Program-made: the position numbers and the translations under genes
Assembly: GCF_012584515.1 (NCBI RefSeq)
Contig: NZ_CP051461.1
Coordinates: forward strand, 1,917,501 to 1,981,500
Direction: 5' to 3'
From: Polaromonas vacuolata
Lineage (GTDB): Bacteria; Pseudomonadota; Gammaproteobacteria; Burkholderiales; Burkholderiaceae_C
Length of the DNA: 64,000 bases
Shown: in pieces, positions 17,653-25,936 of the stretch
Layout of the letters: every line of letters begins with the position of its first letter
Position numbering within the stretch: the stretch's first letter is position 1
Notes under the pieces: generated by a model
Told to the model about the DNA's origin: nothing
Seen by the model: only the letters and a program-made list of their open reading frames with translations
Databases searched by the model: none

Positions 17653-18282
17653 ATGAAAATTTTGTTTGACTTCCTTCCCATCATGCTTTTTTTCGGCATG
17701 TTCAAGTACGCCGAAGGCAATAAAGAGTGGGCTGCATCAGCCGCCACCGACTGGCTGGGCTTTATAGTGGCCGGCGGCGTGGTCGGCCAGACCGAAGCGC
17801 CGGTACTACTTGCGACTGTGGTGGTGATAGTCGCCACGCTGGCGCAAATACTCTGGCTTAAATCACGCGGCCAAAAAGTTGACACCATGCTCTGGATCAG
17901 CCTAGGCTTAGTTACTGTGTTGGGTGCAGCGACGATTTATTTCCATAGCGAAAGCTTTATTAAATGGAAGCCCACCGTGCTGTATTGGGTGATGGGCGTC
18001 GCCTTGTTATTTGGTCAAGTGGTGTTGAAAAAGAACGGCATTCAAAAACTAATGGGTGCGCAGATGAAACTGCCAGACCCGGTTTGGGCCCGCGTTAATC
18101 TTGCATGGGTTGGTTTTTTCGCCGCCATGGGCGCACTCAACTTGTGGGTTGCGTTTAACTTTTCAACCGTTGCTTGGGTGAACTTCAAACTCTTTGGTGG
18201 CTTGGGTTTAATGATTGCCTTTGTACTGGCGCAAGCCGTTGTACTTAACAAATACCTTCAAGACCCGGAGAAACCTTTATGA
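17653..18282 (+). CDS. yciB: Inner-membrane septation protein YciB/IspZ
   Basis: 209 residues. The start MKILFDFLPIMLFFGMFKYAEG is the family hallmark, followed by five or six hydrophobic segments with short loops and the ATVVVIVATLAQILWLKSRG segment. The family is implicated in cell-envelope synthesis and normal septum formation. Family members are about 180 residues; the extra residues fall in the first loop (EWAASAATDWLGFIVAGGVVG). The stop overlaps bolA by four bases (ATGA), so the two are coupled. Confidence 0.93.
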   Translation: MKILFDFLPIMLFFGMFKYAEGNKEWAASAATDWLGFIVAGGVVGQTEAPVLLATVVVIVATLAQILWLKSRGQKVDTMLWISLGLVTVLGAATIYFHSESFIKWKPTVLYWVMGVALLFGQVVLKKNGIQKLMGAQMKLPDPVWARVNLAWVGFFAAMGALNLWVAFNFSTVAWVNFKLFGGLGLMIAFVLAQAVVLNKYLQDPEKPL

Positions 18283-18578
18283 GCCAAGCAATAAACGGCG
18301 CCGTCAGCGGTATTTTGCCAATTAATCAAGCGACTATAGAGCAGCAATTAATTGCTAATTTGGCACCCACACAATTACAAGTCATAGATGAAAGCGCTGC
18401 CCACGCCGGTCACATGGGCGCGAACGCAGAAGGTTTTGGGACGCACTTCAGGGTACGTATTGCCAGCCCTTTATTTGCCGGTAAGAATCGGCTGGCCTGC
18501 CACAGGCTTGTGTATGATTCGATGCAAAAATTCATAGATCAAGGCCTGCATGCGCTGGCGATTGAGATTATTCAATAA
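18279..18578 (+). CDS. bolA: BolA-family protein
   Basis: 99 residues. The BolA fold is evident from LQVIDESAAHAGHMGANAEGFGTHFRVRI and NRLACHRLVYDSMQ, ending in HALAIEIIQ. The conserved His in the FxxxHRxVY-like helix is present (CHRLVYD), as is the His in DESAAHAGH, both linked in the family to Fe-S binding with monothiol glutaredoxins. BolA proteins act in iron homeostasis and in stress morphology. The yciB-bolA-peptidyl-prolyl isomerase order is common in betaproteobacteria. Confidence 0.93.
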   Translation: MSQAINGAVSGILPINQATIEQQLIANLAPTQLQVIDESAAHAGHMGANAEGFGTHFRVRIASPLFAGKNRLACHRLVYDSMQKFIDQGLHALAIEIIQ

Positions 18579-18625
18579 CTGACATTTATTTATTTTTCAA
18601 GCTTAACTTTAAGGCCGGACAACTC

Positions 18626-19411
18626 ATGAAAAAACATTTACTACTGACAACCGCAGCAGCTGTCTTGATGACTCTAGGTGCCCAAAGCGCTATGGCGCAA
18701 AACCTCGCCATTGTCAACGGTAAGGCCGTGCCTAAAGCTAGGCTCGAGTTATTGACGCAGCAGGTAGCCAAATCCGGTAAGCCCATCACCCCAGAAATGC
18801 AAGCGCAAATTCGCGAAGAAGTCATTACTCGCGAAGTGTTTGTTCAAGAAGCCGAGAAGCAAGGCTTGGCCACCACAGATGACTTCAAAGGTCAGATGGA
18901 ATTGGCCCGCCAGTCCATCATGATCCGTGCTTTGTTTGCAGACTATCAAGCAAAAAATCCGGTCACCGATGCAGATATGAAGGTTGAGTACGATAAATTT
19001 GCAGCAGCCAACGGCGGCAAAGAATATAAAGTCAGCCACATTCTGGTCGACAAAGAAGCCGACGCCATAGCGATTATTGCCAGCCTTAAAAAGGGTGGGA
19101 AATTTGCAGACATCGCAAAAAAACAATCTAAAGATACGGGTTCAGGCGCTAAGGGCGGTGAACTTGACTGGGCCAATCCCAGTAGCTACGTGCCAGAGTT
19201 CAGCGAAGCCCTGCTCAAACTAAGCAAAGGCCAAACCTCAGACACACCGGTCAAGTCACAGTTTGGTTTTCACATCATTCGTATTGACGACATTCGCAAT
19301 GCAGAACTACCAGCTTATGAGCAGGTCAAGCCACAAATCGCACAACAAATGGAACAGCAAAAACTCGCTACATTCCAACAAGAACTGCGCGCCAAAGCCA
19401 AGGTTGAATAA
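18626..19411 (+). CDS. Periplasmic parvulin-type peptidyl-prolyl cis-trans isomerase
   Basis: 261 residues with a signal peptide (MKKHLLLTTAAAVLMTLGAQSAMAQ, cleavage near 24-25). A SurA/PrsA-like N-terminal chaperone region (about 27-130) is followed by a parvulin domain (about 130-230) with KVSHILVDK, GGELDWANPSSYVPEFSEAL and SQFGFHIIRID. It is expected to help fold outer-membrane and periplasmic proteins. The C-terminus is a short charged helix. It sits 47 bp downstream of bolA, so it is likely co-transcribed, and it ends before a strong hairpin at 19434-19473. Confidence 0.92.
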   Translation: MKKHLLLTTAAAVLMTLGAQSAMAQNLAIVNGKAVPKARLELLTQQVAKSGKPITPEMQAQIREEVITREVFVQEAEKQGLATTDDFKGQMELARQSIMIRALFADYQAKNPVTDADMKVEYDKFAAANGGKEYKVSHILVDKEADAIAIIASLKKGGKFADIAKKQSKDTGSGAKGGELDWANPSSYVPEFSEALLKLSKGQTSDTPVKSQFGFHIIRIDDIRNAELPAYEQVKPQIAQQMEQQKLATFQQELRAKAKVE

Positions 19412-19433
19412 AGTCTTGTGACCGCTTGATATT

Positions 19434-19473
19434 GACAAACTTCTTTAGCGCTTATGCGTAAAAGAAGTTTGTC
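19434..19473. terminator. Terminator hairpin between the PPIase gene and the histidine kinase gene
   Basis: GACAAACTTCTTT (19434-19446) pairs perfectly with AAAGAAGTTTGTC (19461-19473), 13 bp, with a GCG-containing loop that may form a short inner stem. An ATTTTTT tract lies further downstream on the plus strand. It separates convergent genes and may end both transcripts. Confidence 0.7.
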
Positions 19474-19518
19474 GGTAAGAACTTATTTTTTGAGACGGTA
19501 TTTACTACAAGTCTTGAG

Positions 19519-20883
19519 TCACTGTTTGGCAGAGTCAAGCGATACAAATACCCGAACACATAAGCCGCTTTGCTTGAGCGGGTCTGTAAAATCAAGCATG
19601 ACCCGAGCGCCTACCCTGTCAAGTATTGTTTTGACTATGGACAGCCCTAAACCAGAGCCAATACTATCGCTGCCAAGCGTGCGATAAAAAGGGTCGAACA
19701 CGCGCCCTCGCTCAGTTAATGCAATGCCTGGGCCATTATCCTCAATGCTCAAAACTGCATAGCCATTGTCTGTGTTGACAGACAAATCAATCCGGCCACC
19801 TAAGGGTGTGTAGGCTATAGCGTTATCGACCAAGTTCTTCACGACGGCGATCAAATCTAACTCACTCATAGCTAAATGCGCGTCTTGCTCACCTTCAACA
19901 CCTATGTCGATTCTTTTGGCTTCAGCCAAGGGCAAAAGGTCTTCCAAAACACGGCGGAAAATGCCTTGCACCGAGACGCGTGAATTGAGTTGCTCCGGCA
20001 TAGCTTGGGCTTTCGCCAAGCTTAGAAGTTGATCCAATAAATTTCGACCACGTTCAATTCCACGTTGCAGCACATTCAGCCGCTGACGCGCTAGGTCTGA
20101 CATCTCTGCATCCGCCAAACGCTCGGCTTGCAAGGACATGGCGGTCAGTGGAGAGCGCAGTTCGTGCGCTGCATCAGCAACAAATCTGCGTTGCCCGTCC
20201 ATGGCTTGTGCCACCCGGTTGAGCAAACGATTAATAGCCACTACAAAGGGTCTGACTTCAACCGGCAAGTTGCCTTCGCCCACTGGGTGCAGTTCTTGCT
20301 CAGCGCGCTGGTCAATTTCCATGGACAAAGTAGCGATAGGCCTAAACATTTTTCGCACCAAGTCAGCAACAATCAAAAGTAAAACCGGAACCAAAATCAA
20401 AAACGGCATCAAGGTGCGCACCGCACTATCGCGCGCAATTTCGTCGCGCACACTGGTTTCTTGCGCCACTGCAATTCTTTCCCCACTGCTTGTTGTTTTA
20501 ACTAAAACGCGAAATTGTTCGCTGCCCACTTCTAATGTGTGAAAGCCGTCAATCAAAGTAGTGGGCAACTTGAGCGGCGCTGCGACACCAAACTTATCGA
20601 CGGCTTTGTCACCATCGACTAAATACTGAACAATGACGAGGTTATCGTCATCGCTATCTTTGGCTTTTCCGTCTTCACCAGGATAGGTTAATGTCAGGTG
20701 TTGCCTGTCAAACAAAGACGCTACTTGATGCAGCGTATTGTCTTGCAGCTCATGCGCCTTATCAAAAGCGGAGACAAATGAAAAAACACCTGCCACTACC
20801 GCAATAAGAAAAATAGCCAGCGATAAAGAAAAAGACAGTTTGAACTGGATTGACTCGCTTAAGCGTCTTTTGAAACCTGCCAT
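19519..20883 (-). CDS. Sensor histidine kinase (QseC-like)
   Basis: 454 residues from ATG 20883 (MAGFKRRLSES), which has a purine-rich GGGGGG ribosome site and overlaps the response-regulator gene by 25 bp. Architecture: first membrane segment (about residues 15-37), a periplasmic sensor region of roughly 120 residues, second membrane segment (PFLILVPVLLLIVADLV), HAMP-like linker, H-box ADAAHELRSPLTAM with the phospho-acceptor His, then N-box KNLVDNAIAYTP, G1 EDNGPGI and G2 GSGLGLSIV. All catalytic boxes are intact. With the adjacent regulator it forms an orthodox two-component pair; the signal is not readable. Confidence 0.92.
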   Translation of the reverse strand: MAGFKRRLSESIQFKLSFSLSLAIFLIAVVAGVFSFVSAFDKAHELQDNTLHQVASLFDRQHLTLTYPGEDGKAKDSDDDNLVIVQYLVDGDKAVDKFGVAAPLKLPTTLIDGFHTLEVGSEQFRVLVKTTSSGERIAVAQETSVRDEIARDSAVRTLMPFLILVPVLLLIVADLVRKMFRPIATLSMEIDQRAEQELHPVGEGNLPVEVRPFVVAINRLLNRVAQAMDGQRRFVADAAHELRSPLTAMSLQAERLADAEMSDLARQRLNVLQRGIERGRNLLDQLLSLAKAQAMPEQLNSRVSVQGIFRRVLEDLLPLAEAKRIDIGVEGEQDAHLAMSELDLIAVVKNLVDNAIAYTPLGGRIDLSVNTDNGYAVLSIEDNGPGIALTERGRVFDPFYRTLGSDSIGSGLGLSIVKTILDRVGARVMLDFTDPLKQSGLCVRVFVSLDSAKQ

Positions 20884-21524
20884 CCAACCCCCCTGATATT
20901 TTTGATCACACCACTGCCAAGCTTGCGCCGCAGCGCATGAATTAAAAACTCCACAGCATTGCTTTCGACCTCTTGGCCCCAAGCATAAATACGGTCCTCT
21001 AAATCACTGCGCGACAAAATGGCGCCGGGTCTAAGCAGCAAGGCTTGCAATAGTGAAAACTCTCTGTTGGAGAGCTGAACAGAGGAGCCGTTAGCAACCG
21101 TAGCCAGCCGAGTTGCCGGGTCTAAGGACAGCACGCCATTACTCAGTACGGGTGTTGACTGTCCGCCTTTGCGGCGCAACACCGCACGCATACGAGCGAG
21201 AAGTTCCGCCATATCAAATGGCTTGAGCAAGTAGTCATCAGCACCACCATCTAAGCCACGCAGCCTATCGTTAAGTCCATCGCGGGCGGTGATGATGAGT
21301 AGTGCAACAGGATTATTTTTAGCGCGAATGCTGGCCAGAACTTCTTGCCCATCTTTTCCAGGTAACCCAAGGTCGAGCAACACCAAGTCATAGTGCTGAC
21401 ATTCGAGAGTTGTCAGAGCAGTCAGTCCGTTTTTGACCCAGTCAGTCGCATAGGCTGCATCTTTTAACGCGCCTTGGATGGCCTCCCCAATCATTGGGTC
21501 ATCTTCGACCAGTAATATTCGCAT
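20859..21524 (-). CDS. OmpR/PhoB-family response regulator (QseB-like)
   Basis: 221 residues from ATG 21524 (MRILLVEDDPMIGEAI), with a strong GAAGGAGAG ribosome site just upstream; the longer reading adds only seven residues. The receiver domain has the acidic pair ED near residues 8-9, the phospho-acceptor Asp in LVLLDLGLPGKDG near 51 and Lys in LLKPFDMAEL. The winged-helix DNA-binding domain ends with SNAVEFLIHALRRKLG and IRGVGWQV. It lies directly upstream of its kinase gene with overlap. The likely targets are the neighbouring cytochrome b561, PepSY and membrane genes, by context only. Confidence 0.93.
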   Translation of the reverse strand: MRILLVEDDPMIGEAIQGALKDAAYATDWVKNGLTALTTLECQHYDLVLLDLGLPGKDGQEVLASIRAKNNPVALLIITARDGLNDRLRGLDGGADDYLLKPFDMAELLARMRAVLRRKGGQSTPVLSNGVLSLDPATRLATVANGSSVQLSNREFSLLQALLLRPGAILSRSDLEDRIYAWGQEVESNAVEFLIHALRRKLGSGVIKNIRGVGWQVSKDA

Positions 21525-21566
21525 TGACTCTCCTTCACCGCCCAACCTAATGGGCTCTCAGAACAA

Positions 21567-22136
21567 CTATTTTTTTCCCACCCACATACGCTGAAACACC
21601 GCATCTTTATTGATGAAAAGATGTTTCAGTGCAGCTAAGAGATGCAGTGGTATTAAACCCACAAAGACCCAAGCAATAATTGAGTGGACGGAAAAAAACA
21701 GCTCTGACAAATCGTGATTACTAGACACTAAAGGCAGTTGCAAACCAAAAAATGCTAGACCATCTTTGCTAAAGAGTGCGCCCAACAAGCCGGCAATCGG
21801 CATTGCAAACATAGTGCCATAGAGCAAGTAATGTGAGACTTTTGAGGCAATAACTTGCCAACGCGGTATATGCGTTGGTAGTAATCCCGGCTTATTTGCC
21901 CAGCGCCATAGCAGGCGAAGAACAACCAGTAAAAGCAAAGTAATTCCGATTAATTTATGCAGACTGAAATACCAATCACTACCGGGTTCATCTTCAATCG
22001 ACATCATGTACCAGCCCAAAGCGAGCATGCCAACGATAAGAACACTCATCAGCCAATGAAGGCCTCGCGCAGTCGCTGTATAAGCCGCTTTAGGTTTTTG
22101 CGTCTGGGTTAAATTATTAGAAGTTAAATGATTCAT
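21567..22136 (-). CDS. Cytochrome b561 family protein
   Basis: 189 residues with four membrane segments. Histidines suitable for two b-hemes occur in ARGLHWLMSVLIVGM, FSLHKLIGITLLLL, VSHYLLYGTMFAMP and SVHSIIAWVFVGLIPLHLLAAL. The family moves electrons from membrane quinol toward periplasmic acceptors, and in enterobacteria CybB-type proteins are superoxide:ubiquinone oxidoreductases. The gene ends 42 bp before the response-regulator start and is on the same strand, so it may be co-transcribed with the two-component genes. Confidence 0.92.
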   Translation of the reverse strand: MNHLTSNNLTQTQKPKAAYTATARGLHWLMSVLIVGMLALGWYMMSIEDEPGSDWYFSLHKLIGITLLLLVVLRLLWRWANKPGLLPTHIPRWQVIASKVSHYLLYGTMFAMPIAGLLGALFSKDGLAFFGLQLPLVSSNHDLSELFFSVHSIIAWVFVGLIPLHLLAALKHLFINKDAVFQRMWVGKK

Positions 22137-22332
22137 ATAAATTTATCTGATTTGATTTAAAAATTTTCTCTTGTAGTTGCGCGAATATTTCGAGTGGTTA
22201 TGCCTCAAATAGGCCTCCATTTTTTTATTCCGCGATACAAAGAGTTATGGCTAGTGATTCGGTCAAGACAGCAAAAAGCATAATTGCTGCCAATTGAAAA
22301 AACACTTTATATAAAGGGCGGTTTTGCTGCGC

Positions 22333-23112
22333 TTATCGAGTGACAAGCGTACTTTTGTCGTTTGAACCAAGCTGAGCTACAGCTACCAGCAACACAATCA
22401 CCGTTAAAAATAAAGCGCTAGTCCACATAGCGCCCATGCCCAGACCGCCAATACTTTTAGCTTGCGTCAGCATGTCGCCCAGCGCTGCGCCAAATGGGCG
22501 AGTCAAGATGTAGCCAATCCAAAAGGTCAACACGGCATTGCCTCCCACGCGCCATACAAGATAAGACGCTGCAATCGCAGCACCAAACCCTATCGCACCC
22601 CAAACAAAACCAAGACCCAAAGCTTCAGTAGCCAAGTCACCTGCTGCCGTACCCAGTGCAAAGGTGCAGAGTATGGCGGCCCAATAAAATAATTCGCGCT
22701 TTCGCGTAAAAATATCGTGGATAGACAAGCTGCGTTCCACCGCATACCAAACTGCGAAAATCAAGGCCAGCAGTACGGCAAACACTGAGGTGCTAACGTA
22801 GAGACTCACACCTAAACCATCGGTGAGTAAATCGGTTATTTGGGTGCCGACCACGCTCACCAGCACAACTGTTAGCCAGTAAATCCAAGGTGTGTGGCGC
22901 TCAGTGCGCAATTGCACCAATAGAGCTGCTGCGAACAAGGTCGCCATAACCGTACGGGTAATGCCGTGACCCCAGCCGGCGTTAACTGCCAAAAAGTCAG
23001 CGCCGGTTTCACCTACCGTCGTTGACATGATTTTAATAATCCAAAATGAGAGGGTGACTTCGGGGACTTTGTTAAGCCAGTTTGAAGTCTCGGGTTTTAT
23101 CAGCGTATTCAT
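22333..23112 (-). CDS. COG4705-like multi-pass membrane protein
   Basis: 259 residues from ATG 23112 (MNTLIKPETSNWLNKVPEVT); an upstream in-frame start would add 25 residues without family character. About eight hydrophobic segments are visible. Two repeated half motifs, STTVGETGADFL near the N-terminus and GTAAGDLATEALG in the middle, plus TRPFGAALGDMLTQ near the C-terminus, are typical of the uncharacterised COG4705 family and suggest an internal duplication with conserved polar residues in the membrane. Function is unknown; a transport role is only a guess. It lies between a cytochrome b561 gene and a PAP2 phosphatase gene. Confidence 0.75.
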   Translation of the reverse strand: MNTLIKPETSNWLNKVPEVTLSFWIIKIMSTTVGETGADFLAVNAGWGHGITRTVMATLFAAALLVQLRTERHTPWIYWLTVVLVSVVGTQITDLLTDGLGVSLYVSTSVFAVLLALIFAVWYAVERSLSIHDIFTRKRELFYWAAILCTFALGTAAGDLATEALGLGFVWGAIGFGAAIAASYLVWRVGGNAVLTFWIGYILTRPFGAALGDMLTQAKSIGGLGMGAMWTSALFLTVIVLLVAVAQLGSNDKSTLVTR

Positions 23113-23205
23113 AGTATTGCGACCTATCTTATTAATGAGGGGTTGCAATGAATTTAAACCGCCAAACTTAGCGCAGACATAGGCCACGCGTTCCTCTTAT
23201 GCGGC

Positions 23206-23802
23206 TTATTGACTAACCCAGCCCATGGCAATTAATTTACCGAAAAGTCTTCGGTGAATACTGCTGGCAATACTAAAGACAGTCGGCAAATAAAAACCTG
23301 CAGTGCGCAGTGATAGCCAAGCACTAAACGCAGCAACTACTAACGCGCCCAGCATATCGGCAGGATAGTGAACGCCCAGATAAATACGCGCCCAAGCAAC
23401 AGGCAGGCCGAGCACGACCATACTCAACCCTAGTTTGACTAACTTGCGTTGGCTTAAAAAGCTAAAAGCTACCGACAACCAAATTGTCAAATGATCACTC
23501 GGAAACGATGAGTCAGCGGCGTGCAAAAGAAAGTTATGACCAAGGCCTATGACAAAAGGTCTAGGATGCGGCCAGATCATTCCAATTAACTGGTTGATAA
23601 CAAGTCCTAATAAGACTGCAGCAGACGCGACGAGTAAGCACTTTCGAGTCGTCTCTTGACCGCGCAACCAAGCTAAGCCAAAGAAAATAGGAATTGCCAA
23701 AATAAGGTACTGAGCAAAAAAAGTGGCGCTAGTTAGCACCAAATTATTGGGATCTGCTGGCGCATTAAGCCAGAGAAAAAGAGTGTGGTTTAGGTTTTCC
23801 AT
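23206..23802 (-). CDS. PAP2-family membrane phosphatase (BcrC-like undecaprenyl-diphosphatase)
   Basis: 198 residues with about five membrane segments. The phosphatase motifs are PHPRPF (C1, lacking an obvious upstream Lys), DSSFPSDHLT (C2 with the conserved Ser and His) and ARIYLGVHYPADMLG (C3 with Arg, His and Asp). The family removes phosphate from lipid pyrophosphates at the outer face of the inner membrane, recycling the undecaprenyl carrier. Length fits the BcrC type. It sits 93 bp downstream of the COG4705-like gene in a set of envelope genes next to a two-component system. Confidence 0.9.
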   Translation of the reverse strand: MENLNHTLFLWLNAPADPNNLVLTSATFFAQYLILAIPIFFGLAWLRGQETTRKCLLVASAAVLLGLVINQLIGMIWPHPRPFVIGLGHNFLLHAADSSFPSDHLTIWLSVAFSFLSQRKLVKLGLSMVVLGLPVAWARIYLGVHYPADMLGALVVAAFSAWLSLRTAGFYLPTVFSIASSIHRRLFGKLIAMGWVSQ

Positions 23803-23877
23803 AGAATTCTTTGAAGCCGAATTTAGCGAGTAATTTTATCTAACAATCGCAATTCGGCTGGGCTATTTAATCAGTAA

Positions 23878-24222
23878 TTAGTCGTTTGTGTCGTGCTCAT
23901 CATCGCGGTCAGACGAGTCTTGAGCGGATGAAATGACAATACCCTTATCCGCATCTACCTTGACATCAAAGACCTTGGTGCCACTCACTACCTCAATGTC
24001 ATAGGCCCAACCTTGTTTTGAGTTTTCATACTCTGCACGTGTGGCTTTGCCATTGGCATGTTGCTCAGCCACAGCGACAGCTTGAGACAAAGATATGTTT
24101 GCCTTTAAAAGGCTAGCAGCATCATTTTCAGTATTGTTAGCGGCAAAAACAGCCGTACCGACAGCGGCAAGTGAAGCGGCAAGCAAAGCTGCTGTTAATG
24201 AAATTTTGTTAAAACGGGTCAA
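23878..24222 (-). CDS. PepSY-domain periplasmic protein, TTG start
   Basis: About 114 residues from TTG 24222, chosen because TAGGAG precedes it at ideal spacing; an in-frame ATG at 24246 would place that ribosome site inside the gene and add eight residues. A signal peptide follows (FNKISLTAALLAASLAAVGTAVFA, in two parts), then a single PepSY domain: ISLSQAVAVAEQHANGKATRAEYE with GWAYDIEVVSGTKVFDVKVDADKG. The last 15 residues are a strongly acidic Asp/Glu/His tail, which might bind metal. PepSY proteins next to two-component and cytochrome b561 genes are a recurring arrangement, perhaps as a regulatory inhibitor or redox accessory (inference). Confidence 0.85.
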   Translation of the reverse strand: MTRFNKISLTAALLAASLAAVGTAVFAANNTENDAASLLKANISLSQAVAVAEQHANGKATRAEYENSKQGWAYDIEVVSGTKVFDVKVDADKGIVISSAQDSSDRDDEHDTND

Positions 24223-24333
24223 AATAGTTTCTCCTAATAAACGCAAAATGTTTGCGTATAAGAGAGATTAAAGAAGCAGACTTAGCGCTTACTGAGCCAG
24301 CTAATATTTTCTGCAAATGTCATCACCACAATT

Positions 24334-25077
24334 TCAACCCATGGCTTTGATATATCCCACTACCATCAGTAGGCCAATCATTACAGGTTGATGCAGCAAA
24401 TACCAAGAAAGGCTTTTGCGCCCCAACCAAACCAGAGGCCGAGTAAAGGCAGGCAGCGTCATCACCGCCCACTTAGGCTGGCGCTGCATCAACCAAAAAC
24501 CTGAAGCCATACCGGCCCACATCGCGCCAAGCCATGGAAAAATCGGCACATAGTCTTCTGTCACTGGCAAACGGCTGATCAGTCCTAACCAGTTAAACGC
24601 TGGCTGGTTTAAAAAATCAATACCAAGTCCCTGGGTGTGCAGCCAAGCAGCTATAAATTTAAGTCCGATTGCCAAAGCCGCAGCAAACCACAGCCAACGC
24701 CCCCAAGAAGCGGTGTAGCGAGTGATGATGAGCATTAACGCTATGCCGTGAAGTACGCCAAAGTAAATGAAGCTTTGCGGATACATCAGGTAAGAGCCGA
24801 CGGTGACTAACAGCGCCGCGCCCGCAATTTGTAGCCATCGCCGCCAAAAGCGGCTGGCGGTTTGCGCATTCTTAAGCGCAATTGCCTGGCCCACACCTGC
24901 ACAAAATAAAAACAAGCTGACTATGCATACGCGCTGCAAAGTCCAAAAACTGTCGGTATAGAAATTGGCTTTTAAATAAGCAAATTGATTGAGGTCGAAA
25001 CAAAAATGATAGACAGTCATCCATACAACAGCGATGCCGCGCAAGGCATCAATACAAAGCAATCGGGGTTGGTTCAT
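24334..25077 (-). CDS. DUF1624/heparan-alpha-glucosaminide N-acetyltransferase-like membrane protein
   Basis: 247 residues. The start MNQPRLLCIDALRGIAVVWMTVYHF carries the family's RxxxIDxLRGxA signature, followed by about seven membrane segments and the C-terminal LVWLGRKSLSWYLLHQPVMIG, where the conserved His ends the acyltransferase-like core. The bacterial family (YeiB/HGSNAT-like) is thought to move acyl groups across the membrane; the acceptor here is unknown. Divergent from the OmpW-like gene, with 140 bp between them. Confidence 0.88.
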   Translation of the reverse strand: MNQPRLLCIDALRGIAVVWMTVYHFCFDLNQFAYLKANFYTDSFWTLQRVCIVSLFLFCAGVGQAIALKNAQTASRFWRRWLQIAGAALLVTVGSYLMYPQSFIYFGVLHGIALMLIITRYTASWGRWLWFAAALAIGLKFIAAWLHTQGLGIDFLNQPAFNWLGLISRLPVTEDYVPIFPWLGAMWAGMASGFWLMQRQPKWAVMTLPAFTRPLVWLGRKSLSWYLLHQPVMIGLLMVVGYIKAMG

Positions 25078-25217
25078 GGGCTTAAGTTTAGATTCAAAAC
25101 AAACTTAAGCTTTAGGCATTTACTAGATGAAGAAATACAGCGCAAGTTAGTGAAAACACCTGTTTATTTTTGCGACAGTAAAAATAATACTTCGGTTCAA
25201 TTTACAGGAGCCAACGC

Positions 25218-25898
25218 ATGATTTTTAAAAAACTTTTCGCGCTTGTTATTTTTAGCTTCAATAGCGCTGCATTCGCACAAAACACAATTCAACTAGGGAT
25301 GGTCAATATCGCGCCGCATTCAAGCTCTAGCGACATCACCGGACCTTTCACACCGCCTGGACTTAGCCTGAATGTTGGCCGCGCCACAACCTTAGACATT
25401 GCCTACATACGCGAACTAAACCCGCACTGGAGTGTTGAGCTAGCACTGGGTTTGCCGCCCAAACACGATGTGACACTGAAAGTTAACAACCCAAGTTTGC
25501 CAGTCGGCGTTAAAGGCTTGAATGGTCAAGTAGTCGCACAGGTCAAGCAACTCTCACCCTCTGTCATTGTCAATTACAGCTTTAGAGACAAAGACAGTGA
25601 CTGGCGCCCTTTTATGGGTTTAGGTATCGTGCATACGCGCTTTAGCGATGCCACTAGCAGCGTCGTTGGAGACGCGTTAAACGGTGGTCCTACCGCTATT
25701 TCTTTGACTAATTCGACCGGCTTAGTGACACAATTTGGTGTGGTCTATCGCATCAATGAAATGTGGTCGTTGCGCGCCGCAATAGCAGGTTTGAAAATCA
25801 AAACCAAAATGACTAGCAACACACAAGGTGTGATTCGTCAAGCCGACCTTGAAATGCGGCCTATCGTCAGTTACCTGACATTAGGCTACTCCTTTTAG
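25218..25898 (+). CDS. OmpW-family outer-membrane beta-barrel protein
   Basis: 226 residues with a signal peptide (LFALVIFSFNSAAFAQ, cleavage near 20). Alternating polar and hydrophobic strands predict an eight-stranded barrel. The family features are GMVNIAPHSSSSDI in the first strand and loop, IAYIRELNPHWSVELALGLPPKHD, WRPFMGLGIVHTRFSDA and a C-terminal strand ending in aromatic Phe (YLTLGYSF), the BAM recognition signal. OmpW forms a narrow hydrophobic channel for small nonpolar molecules. AGGAG lies 7 bp upstream of ATG 25218. It is convergent with purL. Confidence 0.93.
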   Translation: MIFKKLFALVIFSFNSAAFAQNTIQLGMVNIAPHSSSSDITGPFTPPGLSLNVGRATTLDIAYIRELNPHWSVELALGLPPKHDVTLKVNNPSLPVGVKGLNGQVVAQVKQLSPSVIVNYSFRDKDSDWRPFMGLGIVHTRFSDATSSVVGDALNGGPTAISLTNSTGLVTQFGVVYRINEMWSLRAAIAGLKIKTKMTSNTQGVIRQADLEMRPIVSYLTLGYSF

Positions 25899-25936
25899 CT
25901 TTTAGCAGCGCACCTCGCCTCACATCTCAAGCGACA

